DNA from: Candidatus Bathyarchaeota archaeon
GTDB lineage: Archaea; Thermoproteota; Bathyarchaeia; Bathyarchaeales; Bathycorpusculaceae
Reading direction: 5' to 3'
NCBI GenBank assembly: GCA_003601785.1
Contig: PIYA01000046.1
Span: 1 to 7,191 of the forward strand
DNA length: 7,191 nt
Part shown: positions 1 to 5,437 of the stretch, piece by piece
Layout of the letters: each line of letters opens with the position of its first letter
Numbering within the stretch: the first letter of the stretch is position 1
The notes under the pieces: model-generated
The model's database searches: none
Told to the model about the DNA's origin: nothing
The model's input: the letters and a program-made list of their open reading frames with translations, nothing else
Position numbers and translations under genes: made by a program

Positions 1-1011
1 TCCCTGTTTCGTCTTTTAATTCGAAAACCGCGAGCTTCACGTTTTCTCCTCTAGAGGTCTTCACGTTTCTAAACATGGGTTTGGTTGCAATCTCGCCTTT
101 AACATTAACGTGTTTTAATCCTTCTTTCAGATCAACAATTCTTGAAAGCTCTTCTTCTGTTGTCACGGGTTCCACATAAGTCCCAGAGCTTACATGTATC
201 TCCAAATTATTTGCCAGCCCTTTTTTCACCTTGGCATTTATTATTCGCAGTTTTGCGCCTTTCCTTAACACGTTTTTGAGTCTATCCACCATATCATTCC
301 AGACAACAACTGTTATCTCTCCTGTTTCGTCAGTCAAGAGAAAACGCATAACTTTTCCGGTTGTTGAATCTCGTCTTTTGAAGGTGTGCGTTGAGAATAA
401 CTCTTTTACCGTGCCCGCCGTGTTTACTCTTTTCTGTTTTCTGGTGATCTCCGCTATTTTCGTTGCGAATTTACTGATTGTTGGATAATCTCTGTTTTCT
501 ACGTCCTTCGGATTTATTTCGATCACTTCGATCACGCCTTTGTCTCCGACGTGTAGCTCAACATTCCCATCAAAGCCTTCCCCTGTATATGCATGAGAAA
601 AACGGGTTATATCTCCAACTTTCAGCTCACCAGATTCCAAAATATTCGTTTTATCATTCCATAGAACAACCCTCAAAACACCGCAACACCGCTTTTATCC
701 GCAACTAGAAGACTTGCAAGTCTCCCACTTTTACCTCCCTCAAAGGTTTTGGAGGGAAAAACGGCGACAACCCGTCCAGTAACGGTGACATCATTCAAGC
801 TTGGAACCAAATCTTTTATTGAAAGCTTAAAAGGAGAAATCTTTTGCGGAATCTGGACGCCGAGTTCAGAAGCTATCATCCTTAAAAGAACAGCATCCGA
901 GATAAGGCTGCCCGTTTTCTTTCTCTCAGCTTCTAACCTTTCCATGACCTCTCTCTTGGAAAGCTCAGGGTGAGCCTTGAGAATTCGTTTAATTATCTCC
1001 TCTTCAGTCAT
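1..1011 (-). pseudogene. Replication factor A (RPA)-like OB-fold ssDNA-binding protein, frameshifted, 3' end beyond window
   Basis: Single-strand DNA-binding protein of the archaeal RPA type, expected to coat ssDNA in replication and repair. The intact 5' part (1011 down to 673) opens with the archaeal N-terminal helical segment (MTEEEIIKRILKAHPELS) and enters a first OB fold near residue 65 (VTVTGRVVAVF, then SLLVADKSGV). It then hits TGA at 675-673. The frame that opens at 676 continues the same OB fold (LRVVLWNDK) without a stop to the window edge, about 225 codons. It includes a second OB fold (TGKVMRFLLTDETGEITVVVWNDM) shown here by its ends near 355 and 290, and the start of a third (VNVKGEIATKP). 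Removing one copy of the 8-bp duplication at 677-692 restores SGVLRVVLW exactly. Either the gene carries a recent mutation or the assembly has an error; the intact downstream frame argues against old decay. No strong Shine-Dalgarno precedes the ATG; a TATA-like element lies about 40 bp upstream. Confidence 0.88.
677..692. repeat. 8-bp perfect tandem duplication causing the RPA frameshift
   Basis: The plus strand reads AACACCGC twice, at 677-684 and 685-692. On the coding strand this is GCGGTGTT twice. With one copy the codons are AGC GGT GTT TTG AGG GTT (S G V L R V), the expected core of the OB fold. With two copies the frame shifts and reads V-A-V-F-stop. Eight bases is not a multiple of three, so one extra copy is enough to break the gene. 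Confidence 0.95.
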
Positions 1012-1049
1012 CTCAACTCGATACCGTGGAGATGAGAACTAACGGACGC

Positions 1050-1067
1050 TATAAAGTTTATTAAAAG
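1050..1067. promoter_or_regulatory. Shared AT-rich TATA region between the RPA-like gene and the DUF131 pair
   Basis: The 98-bp gap between the divergent starts at 1011 and 1110 has one AT-rich core, TATAAAGTTTATTAAAAG. Read leftward it offers TTTATAG about 40 bp before the RPA ATG. Read rightward it offers TTTATTAAAA about 45 bp before the ATG at 1110. Both distances would give short leaders with archaeal TATA-to-start-site spacing of about 25 bp. The call rests on position and base composition only. Confidence 0.45.
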
Positions 1068-1109
1068 CGATGAGCCGACTTTAAATGTGCAAAAGGAGAG
1101 ATAGAATCT

Positions 1110-1370
1110 ATGGACGCGAGCGTTCTATACACTTTGGGCATCACACTAATATTCATTGGAGTATTCGTGACGGCTGTTGCCTTCCTTTTGCTTTTACTTG
1201 CAAGCGTAAGAGGAGAGGGAAAAATCAGGGGAGGAGGAGCATTAATAATAGGGCCCTTCCCAATAATTTTTGGAACAGACAAGGAATCGATTAAAGCTAT
1301 TTTGCTACTTTCGCTGTTACTTACAATACTCCTTATTCTGCTAATAGTAATGCTCCACTTCATGTTTTAA
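1110..1370 (+). CDS. DUF131 / TIGR00304-family small membrane protein (first of two)
   Basis: 86-residue membrane protein of unknown function, recognised as the archaeal DUF131 type by the glycine-rich signature GGGALIIGPFPIIFGTD at residues 41-57. Two hydrophobic helices flank it, at about residues 6-32 and 62-86. The basic loop RGEGKIR just before the signature suggests that side is cytoplasmic. The family is short and largely archaeal and has no established role. The ATG is preceded by GGAG (1095-1098) with an 11-nt gap. A second family member follows 14 nt after the stop, so the two are probably cotranscribed. The gene is divergent from the RPA-like gene. Confidence 0.85.
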   Translation: MDASVLYTLGITLIFIGVFVTAVAFLLLLLASVRGEGKIRGGGALIIGPFPIIFGTDKESIKAILLLSLLLTILLILLIVMLHFMF

Positions 1371-1384
1371 CTGACGGGAGAAAA

Positions 1385-1654
1385 ATGGAAGACCGAGAAG
1401 ACTCAAGCTTAACAAAAAGCTTCCTTTTCCTCTTTATCATAGGCTTTTTCATAATTTTTGTGGGCATCGCATTCCTTGCTGCTGCAGCGATGTTTTCCGG
1501 TGGGCAAGTCAACTTCGGCGCCTTAATATTTATAGGGCCTTTCCCAATAGTCATAGGTGCTGGACCAGAAGCTGTTTGGATGATTCTGTTTGCTGTTGTC
1601 CTCGCAGTTTTAAGTATTGTAATCTTTCTGGTGTTCTACAAGCGAAGGATGTAA
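1385..1654 (+). CDS. DUF131 / TIGR00304-family small membrane protein (second of two)
   Basis: 89-residue paralogue of the preceding gene. It has an acidic N-terminus (MEDREDSS), a first membrane helix at about residues 12-38, the signature FGALIFIGPFPIVIG at 44-58, a second helix at about 62-85 and a basic tail (YKRRM). IGPFPI is identical in both proteins, but the FGTD that follows in the first copy is IGAG here, and the basic loop between helix and signature is missing. The copies have therefore diverged well past a recent duplication. GGGAG lies a few bases before the ATG. Function unknown; a heteromeric two-component membrane complex is a reasonable but untested inference. Confidence 0.8.
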   Translation: MEDREDSSLTKSFLFLFIIGFFIIFVGIAFLAAAAMFSGGQVNFGALIFIGPFPIVIGAGPEAVWMILFAVVLAVLSIVIFLVFYKRRM

Positions 1655-1663
1655 TGCTTAAGA

Positions 1664-1690
1664 TTTTATTCGCTTGTCTTTTCTTCTTTC
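1664..1690 (+). terminator. T-rich tract after the DUF131 pair
   Basis: Just past the stop of the second DUF131 gene the plus strand becomes T- and pyrimidine-rich (TTTTATT at 1664-1670, then TCTTTTCTTCTTTC to 1690). Archaeal terminators are often such T-runs without a hairpin. The tract lies within the 3' end of the opposing small gene, so coding bias may account for part of it. Confidence 0.3.
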
Positions 1691-1785
1691 CCGTGGAATA
1701 TGTACAGAAATATTAAAACTAAAACGATGAATGTTGCAGCCATAAGAAAGTATTTTATTGTCTCAAAGTACGCTCCTATGTCCAT
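1666..1785 (-). CDS. 39-residue single-pass membrane peptide
   Basis: A short gene not recognised as any known family. It encodes MDIGAYFETIKYFLMAATF followed by a continuous hydrophobic stretch (IVLVLIFLYIF) and a charged tail (HGKEEKTSE). The one membrane helix covers about residues 11-30, and the soluble tail is C-terminal. The case for a real gene is the ribosome-binding site: GGAGGAG (1799-1793) sits 7 nt before the ATG, the strongest such site in this half of the window. The gene starts 36 nt after the SWIM gene on the same strand, so it is likely the last gene of an Hsp20-SWIM-peptide transcript. It converges with the DUF131 pair, ending 11 bp from it. It may be an accessory subunit of a membrane complex; that is inference. 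Confidence 0.65.
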   Translation of the reverse strand: MDIGAYFETIKYFLMAATFIVLVLIFLYIFHGKEEKTSE

Positions 1786-1792
1786 TAGACAT

Positions 1793-1799
1793 CTCCTCC
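1793..1799 (-). promoter_or_regulatory. Strong ribosome-binding site for the 39-residue peptide
   Basis: GGAGGAG on the minus strand, 7 nt before the ATG at 1785. This fixes the start. The ATG that overlaps the site itself (GATGTCTAATGG) is in another frame and closes after a few codons. Confidence 0.65.
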
Positions 1800-1821
1800 A
1801 TTTTATTCGCGGTTCAAGTAT

Positions 1822-2232
1822 TTAAGGAGTAGCCTTTCTCCACTCTTTCATTAGAGAATCATAAAGCGTGTCTTGTTCCTCTATTTTTTCAAACCATTCT
1901 AAAGCGTTAGCCATCTTCTGTGCTATTAGATGATAACATAAATGCACTTTTTTGTCTAGTACGCGAAAGTAAAAATCATCGCAGGAGCAGAATTCAGCTT
2001 TCGGCATTATAAGATAATCTCGTTCTTTTCCCACAACAATCCAGACGGTTCTACCACTGGGTTTAAAGACGTATTTTTTCACCCGTCCTTCTTTCAGAGC
2101 CTCAAAAGCCTTCACGAAACGCTGACCGAATATTTCATAAAGTTTTGTCAGGTTTTTCCCGGTGAGTTTTCCTTCAGACTTTGATTCTTTGCATATGGAA
2201 TTTAATACGTCAATCTCTGAAGTTTCTTCCAT
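1822..2232 (-). CDS. SWIM zinc-finger protein, predicted nucleic-acid binding
   Basis: Small zinc-finger protein of the SWIM class. The signature C-x-C-x14-C-x-H is complete: AEFCSCDDFYF supplies the first two cysteines (residues 82 and 84 from this start) and HLCYHLIAQKMA supplies C99 and H101. The N-terminal half is helical (LTKLYEIFGQRFVKAFEALKEG), followed by a short beta hairpin (YVFKPSGRTVWIVVG) that leads into the finger, as in other SWIM proteins. SWIM domains bind DNA or protein partners; stand-alone members include Sws1/Shu2, partners of Rad51 paralogues. That role here is inference. An in-frame GTG at 2250 would add six residues. I prefer the ATG because a TATA-like TTTTTATC (2268-2261) would place transcription start near it, and neither start has a clear ribosome-binding site. 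The gene follows Hsp20 on the same strand. Confidence 0.8.
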   Translation of the reverse strand: MEETSEIDVLNSICKESKSEGKLTGKNLTKLYEIFGQRFVKAFEALKEGRVKKYVFKPSGRTVWIVVGKERDYLIMPKAEFCSCDDFYFRVLDKKVHLCYHLIAQKMANALEWFEKIEEQDTLYDSLMKEWRKATP

Positions 2233-2272
2233 CGCTGCACAGGCTTTCACACGATTACATGATAAAAATCTT

Positions 2273-2863
2273 TTACTCTATGTTGATTGGTTCACCTTTA
2301 GGCTTCTTTTCCTCTTTAACTTTTGGCAGTGTAACCTCTAAGACACCGTTTTTGTACGCTGTTTTCGCTTCCTTCACGTTCACCTTCGCCGGCAGTTTAA
2401 CTTCCTTGTAATATTTGCGTTGTGGTGTGTCGACAGAAATCGTTAAGGTGTCCTCTGTTCCATGGAGTTTTATATCGGTCTTTTCAACCCCGGGAAGCTC
2501 AGCGACAACGTGAACCTCACTGTCTGTTTCAACGACGTCCACCAAGGGTTCACGTTCTTCCTTGATTCTTGGTCCGAAACGACTTGGTTTGACGTTTCCG
2601 AACTCGCGAATTTCAGGTTTTCCATCTGGACCTATTTTTACACTATAACCGTAGACAAAGGGTCCGAGTTCGCGTATTGTTGTGCCGTCTGGAAGCTTGC
2701 GTTCTTTAACGTAATCCTTTGGCAATCTCGAACTGAACGTTCTAAATTCTTCTTCCATCATCCTTTCCATTTCACGGAACATGCGGTCGATGTCCTCGAA
2801 GAACCAGCTTCCAAAGAACGGGTATCGTCTCCTTCTAAACCAATCTGGATAATCTTCTGGCAT
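2273..2863 (-). CDS. Small heat-shock protein, Hsp20/alpha-crystallin family
   Basis: ATP-independent holdase chaperone that keeps unfolding proteins soluble and assembles into large oligomers. Its 196 residues divide into an N-terminal arm rich in aromatics, arginine and methionine (DWFRRRRYPFFGSWFFEDI), a Gly/Pro-rich connector (about 45-100), the alpha-crystallin domain at about 104-182 (PLVDVVETDSEVHVVAELPG to the end), and a charged tail. The domain keeps the hallmark A-x-x-x-n-G-V-L (A169 to L175, KNGVLEVTLPK). The tail ends in the I-x-I motif INI (193-195), which docks into neighbouring subunits during assembly. Length is a little above the usual archaeal 140-170 because of the long N-terminal arm. 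GGTGA (2872-2868) lies 4 nt before the ATG. The SWIM gene begins shortly after the stop. Confidence 0.95.
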   Translation of the reverse strand: MPEDYPDWFRRRRYPFFGSWFFEDIDRMFREMERMMEEEFRTFSSRLPKDYVKERKLPDGTTIRELGPFVYGYSVKIGPDGKPEIREFGNVKPSRFGPRIKEEREPLVDVVETDSEVHVVAELPGVEKTDIKLHGTEDTLTISVDTPQRKYYKEVKLPAKVNVKEAKTAYKNGVLEVTLPKVKEEKKPKGEPINIE

Positions 2864-2896
2864 TCTTTCACCTTGTTAGTGTGAAGCAAACGATTA

Positions 2897-2907
2897 TGTA
2901 TAAATTT
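2897..2907 (-). promoter_or_regulatory. TATA box of the Hsp20 gene
   Basis: On the minus strand the sequence AAATTTATACA lies about 35-45 bp before the Hsp20 ATG. Archaeal spacing of about 25 bp to the start site would give a leader of roughly 10-15 nt that still contains the GGTGA ribosome-binding site. It sits in the 63-bp gap after the phosphoesterase gene, so Hsp20 probably has its own promoter. Confidence 0.55.
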
Positions 2908-2926
2908 TATGCTACTCCTTTGAAGC

Positions 2927-3760
2927 TTAATGTGTCAAATCTTTAAGTTGATTCAGAGTCCCAAGGTATGTCCCGTCGAGAAGATACACCTCTGCATTCG
3001 CCATATCAATGGCTTCTGATCGAAGGATAGGACCCACAAACCTTCCACTCTTTACTCTCTCGTTAAGGGGTCTGCCGCCCAAAAACTCGTTAAAGGAAGG
3101 CATTATAAAAATCTGAGATGCCTTCAGCTTGACCTTGTAGCGTCTCCATAAGGTTTCCCTAACACCTCTCTCAAGCTTTACGTGATGCTTCTGCAACAAA
3201 ACCTTTGCAAGCGATAACCCATTACACTTCGCCTTCACCCAAATCTGCCTTGTTATCCTGAATCCCGCGGGATCACGAAAAGCTACAACAGGATGCACAT
3301 GCCCCATCACCAAGGTTTTACATTTCAAAAGAGTTGGAGAGGGCCACTTGTGCCCGTGAAAGAAACCCACATCATCTATCACAACACCTGATGACTGAAG
3401 AATTTTTATGCTTTCAGGCAGCAAAGGTTCAAGGTTTCCATCGTGGTTGCCTGGAATTATCTTTATCACATGGATCTGTTTTTTCAGTTCTTCAAAAAAG
3501 TTTGGTACGTCGTGCCATTCGCCTATTTCGGCTGTTGCAACCGTGTGTTTCACGTCGCCTAGGATTAATAGTTCTTGCGGTTTATATGCAGATATCAATT
3601 CTTTGAGTTTGCGAAGCATTTTAGGTGTCTGCGTCGGCACATGTATTCCTCTATCTGACAGCGCTATTTCCCATCCTATGTGCAAGTCAGCTATCACAAG
3701 TATCCGTTTAAGCTTAGTCTTCACAAGCGCAGCTGGATAAGGTGTTAAGGGGATTATCAT
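2927..3760 (-). CDS. Calcineurin-like metallophosphoesterase, COG1407 (MJ0037-like)
   Basis: Two-metal phosphoesterase with every catalytic block present in order: D25-x-H27 (VIADLHIGWE), GD69 (LILGDVKH), G-N105-H106-D (IIPGNHDG), the histidine pair in FFHGHKWP (H135, H137) and GH154-x-H156 (VMGHVHP). The C-terminal part (IFIMPSFNEFLGGRPLN, then AEVYLLDGTYLG) is characteristic of the archaeal COG1407 group, whose members often neighbour Lhr-type helicases or ligases and are thought to act on nucleic acids or nucleotides. No helicase is visible here. Substrate unknown. The ATG overlaps the stop of the upstream phosphatase gene (ATGA), and GGAAG sits 4 nt before it, so the two are translationally coupled. 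At 277 residues it is near full family length. Confidence 0.92.
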   Translation of the reverse strand: MIIPLTPYPAALVKTKLKRILVIADLHIGWEIALSDRGIHVPTQTPKMLRKLKELISAYKPQELLILGDVKHTVATAEIGEWHDVPNFFEELKKQIHVIKIIPGNHDGNLEPLLPESIKILQSSGVVIDDVGFFHGHKWPSPTLLKCKTLVMGHVHPVVAFRDPAGFRITRQIWVKAKCNGLSLAKVLLQKHHVKLERGVRETLWRRYKVKLKASQIFIMPSFNEFLGGRPLNERVKSGRFVGPILRSEAIDMANAEVYLLDGTYLGTLNQLKDLTH

Positions 3761-4602
3761 TTTGCTTCCTTTTTAAGCCTAGGCTTTACCAAGTTTAGTA
3801 TTGCCTTGTGAATTTTCGGGTTTGAGGCTGCTATGAAGGAAACTTTTTGTTTAGGGCTCAATTTCGCGTTTAAAGGCTTTCCGTTGGGTGTTGTTATTTT
3901 CGCTCCAGCCTCTTTTATTATCAAACATGCCGCCGCCATATCTGTTGTTCGAAGTTTTCCTCTCAAGTCGAGAAAAGCATCCGTTGTGCCGTCCGCTACA
4001 TAGCATAATTCTAAGGCGTTTGCTCCCAGATGACGTATGTGCTTTGTTCTTTGTATCAAACGAGTCACGCGAGGCGCCAGCTCCAAAACGTTGTACGTGT
4101 TCAAATCTATACCTATCACAGCTTCCTCTAAAACCGCATTTTTAGAAGGGCCTATCTTACGGCCTTCTCGATACGCTCCTTTTCCCTTTTTTGCCAAATA
4201 TGTTATGTTATGAGTTAAGTCCGTCACCAAAGCTGTGTGAATGTTGTTTAAGAAAGGTTTTGTGGATACAGCTATTGAGGTTGCGTAAAATGGTATTCCC
4301 CTCATAAGGTTTGTTGTTCCATCTATAGGATCTGTTGTCACGAAGTGTTCGTGGGGAGTTTTACCGTATTCCTTCACTCCCGACTCTTCGCTTATGAGAG
4401 TGAAAGAGATTTTATGCCTTTTCAGAGTGTTTATTATAGCCTTCTCTGCTGCCAAATCCACTTGTTTTAGTTGGTCTCCACCTGCTCCTACACCTAAATC
4501 TGGCTGAGGTTTACTTAACGTTTTAAAATATGGTTTAATCTTTTTTTGAACATTTTTTTTACATTGGAGGAGAATGTTAGACCAAATGATTTGCTGCGTC
4601 AT
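3757..4602 (-). CDS. Inositol monophosphatase / fructose-1,6-bisphosphatase family phosphatase
   Basis: Mg-dependent sugar-phosphate phosphatase of the archaeal IMPase/FBPase fold; members hydrolyse inositol-1-phosphate, fructose-1,6-bisphosphate or both. All metal-site blocks are present: D49 (QVDLAAEKA), E72-E73 (LISEESG), D91-P-I-D94-G-T-T-N (TTDPIDGTTN) and D221 (LRTTDMAAACLIIKEAG). The usual W-D pair in the last block is T-D here. The HLGANALELCYVADG segment (191-205) forms the substrate pocket in relatives. Sequence alone does not decide between IMPase and gluconeogenic FBPase. GGAG (4615-4612) lies 9 nt before the ATG. The coding strand has two adenine runs near codons 15-22. It is the first gene of a two-gene operon with the phosphoesterase. 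Confidence 0.92.
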   Translation of the reverse strand: MTQQIIWSNILLQCKKNVQKKIKPYFKTLSKPQPDLGVGAGGDQLKQVDLAAEKAIINTLKRHKISFTLISEESGVKEYGKTPHEHFVTTDPIDGTTNLMRGIPFYATSIAVSTKPFLNNIHTALVTDLTHNITYLAKKGKGAYREGRKIGPSKNAVLEEAVIGIDLNTYNVLELAPRVTRLIQRTKHIRHLGANALELCYVADGTTDAFLDLRGKLRTTDMAAACLIIKEAGAKITTPNGKPLNAKLSPKQKVSFIAASNPKIHKAILNLVKPRLKKEAK

Positions 4603-4636
4603 CGGTTTTGTCTCCGTTTTCCATGTATTAGTGCAT

Positions 4637-4645
4637 TGATAAAAG
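4637..4645 (-). promoter_or_regulatory. Probable TATA box of the phosphatase operon
   Basis: CTTTTATCAA on the minus strand is centred about 39 bp before the IMPase ATG. This fits a short leader that retains the GGAG site. The surrounding gap, 4603-4790, is AT-rich and holds no convincing gene on either strand. Confidence 0.4.
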
Positions 4646-4652
4646 ACTTACT

Positions 4653-4710
4653 AGAAACATTTCTTGATGAGTTATTAACAATAATTTGTATGTTATAATT
4701 TTCTAGAAAA
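4653..4710. repeat. Two palindromes built from the same half-site (AGAAA/TTTCT)
   Basis: In the divergent gap, AGAAA-CA-TTTCT (4653-4664) and the perfect 12-bp palindrome TTTTCTAGAAAA (4699-4710) use the same half-site in opposite arrangement. They lie between the leftward phosphatase operon and the rightward winged-helix gene, where a dimeric regulator could bind. The region is AT-rich, so chance cannot be excluded. Confidence 0.3.
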
Positions 4711-4790
4711 AAATTCTGAAAAATAACCTCAGAAGACATTTAAGCCAAGGCAACATGAAATATTGTTCGAGATGAAACCTATTGGCGACT

Positions 4791-5003
4791 ATGAAGATAG
4801 CGGAAGTTCTAGAGATGCTTGAAGACGGCAGGTGGCATACTTTAAAGGAGATACGGGAGAAGATTAAGCTAAGCGAGAATAAGATTCAGCAGATAGTAGA
4901 GTTTCTGAAAGGGTATGGCTTTGTGCTGATGGATGAGGAAAAAGGTTGGATAAAGCTCGATGAAACCGTTAAAGAGTTTCTTAGACAGACAGCTACTTCA
5001 TAA
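4791..5003 (+). CDS. Small winged-helix DNA-binding protein
   Basis: 70-residue winged helix-turn-helix protein, likely a transcriptional regulator. The first helix (IAEVLEMLEDG) is followed by the W-H-T turn (RWHTLKEIREKI), the recognition helix (LSENKIQQIVEFLKGYG), a wing (FVLMDEEKGWIKLD) and a closing helix (ETVKEFLRQ). It has no other domain, so any ligand sensing must lie in a partner. An in-frame TTG at 4782 would add three residues; neither start has a clear ribosome-binding site. The ATG is preferred, with an AT-rich element (AAATATTG, about 4758-4765) placed suitably for a near-leaderless message. Its last 11 bp overlap the 3' end of another winged-helix gene on the opposite strand. 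Confidence 0.75.
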   Translation: MKIAEVLEMLEDGRWHTLKEIREKIKLSENKIQQIVEFLKGYGFVLMDEEKGWIKLDETVKEFLRQTATS

Positions 5004-5283
5004 GAGCTTTTAACCTTTTATAAGCCTTTAAAAACTCTTTGCCCTTATCGGTTATCTTAAACAAACTTGTATTAGAAACACAATTCTCATCAACGGGTGT
5101 CAAGAGATTTTTATTTAGCAGAAATTTGAGATAATAACTTAACTGTTTGAAACTCAAATTACACCTGTACATCAGGTAGGTTTTTCTGACGTTGCTAGAG
5201 GAAGCGCCTAAAATATCCGCAATAATGTCTAAACGTCCGCGATGATGACCACTGGTAACACGTCTTCTTTTCTGAACCAACAA
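4993..5283 (-). CDS. Archaeal winged-helix transcriptional regulator (HTH_45 / PF14947-like)
   Basis: 96-residue regulator of a type abundant in archaea. The pattern is RLDIIADIL at residues 17-25, a KTYLMYRCNLSFKQLSYYLKF recognition segment (the family's KT-x-I/L-MY-x-x-NLS signature), LLNKNLLT, then the wing-proximal SLFKITDKGKEFLKAYKRL. The start is TTG. GGTGA (5292-5288) lies 4 nt before it, the same spacing seen for Hsp20 and two other genes in this window. A second TTG follows directly, at 5280. The N-terminal QKRRR patch adds positive charge. Target unknown. It overlaps the convergent winged-helix gene by 11 bp, so one transcript is antisense to the end of the other. Confidence 0.82.
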   Translation of the reverse strand: MLVQKRRRVTSGHHRGRLDIIADILGASSSNVRKTYLMYRCNLSFKQLSYYLKFLLNKNLLTPVDENCVSNTSLFKITDKGKEFLKAYKRLKALMK

Positions 5284-5330
5284 GTTTTCACCAAGCAGCT
5301 ATACTCTGAAAGGCTTCTCCTTCTCTCCAA

Positions 5331-5346
5331 TAAAGTATTAAAAAAC
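5331..5346 (-). promoter_or_regulatory. Probable TATA region of the HTH_45-like gene
   Basis: The minus strand reads GTTTTTTAATACTTTA about 50-60 bp before the TTG start. It is the only strong AT-rich TATA-like element between that gene and the end of the roadblock gene, and would give a leader of about 30 nt. Confidence 0.4.
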
Positions 5347-5348
5347 GG

Positions 5349-5376
5349 TGAAATTTAAACGTTCTGAAATTTAGAA
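5349..5376. repeat. Direct repeat TGAAATTTA beside the TATA region, one copy inside a near-palindrome
   Basis: TGAAATTTA occurs at 5349-5357 and 5365-5373, 16 bp apart, immediately upstream (relative to the minus-strand gene) of the TATA region. The second copy lies within TTCTGAAATTTAGAA (5362-5376), an inverted repeat with one mismatched pair. Its outer TTCT/AGAA arms echo the half-sites at 4653-4710. The position suits an activator or autoregulator site. Confidence 0.35.
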
Positions 5377-5437
5377 ATTGAGTAGATAATGTTTAATTTG
5401 GAACAAGGGAATGAAAATAAATGGAGGAATTAAACCC

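Noticed and set aside
231..488. Plus-strand open frame of 85 codons
   Set aside because: It lies opposite the second OB fold of the RPA-like gene, whose minus-strand frame carries a clear conserved protein. No ribosome-binding site and no recognisable product.
673..676. Programmed frameshift in the RPA-like gene
   Set aside because: The exact 8-bp duplication explains the shift fully, and no slippery heptamer with a following structure is apparent. A mutation or assembly error is simpler.
2462..2884. Plus-strand open frame of 140 codons
   Set aside because: It is the antisense shadow of the Hsp20 gene, which has complete family motifs on the minus strand.
3408..3740. Plus-strand open frames of 90-110 codons
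   Set aside because: They are antisense to the metallophosphoesterase, whose catalytic blocks are all on the minus strand.
4671..4679. Short inverted repeat GTTA-T-TAAC
   Set aside because: Four-base arms in AT-rich sequence are expected by chance.
5284..5437. Possible small gene between the HTH_45-like and roadblock genes
   Set aside because: Only frames of about 14 codons are open, without a ribosome-binding site. The gap is better explained as promoter and 3' untranslated sequence.
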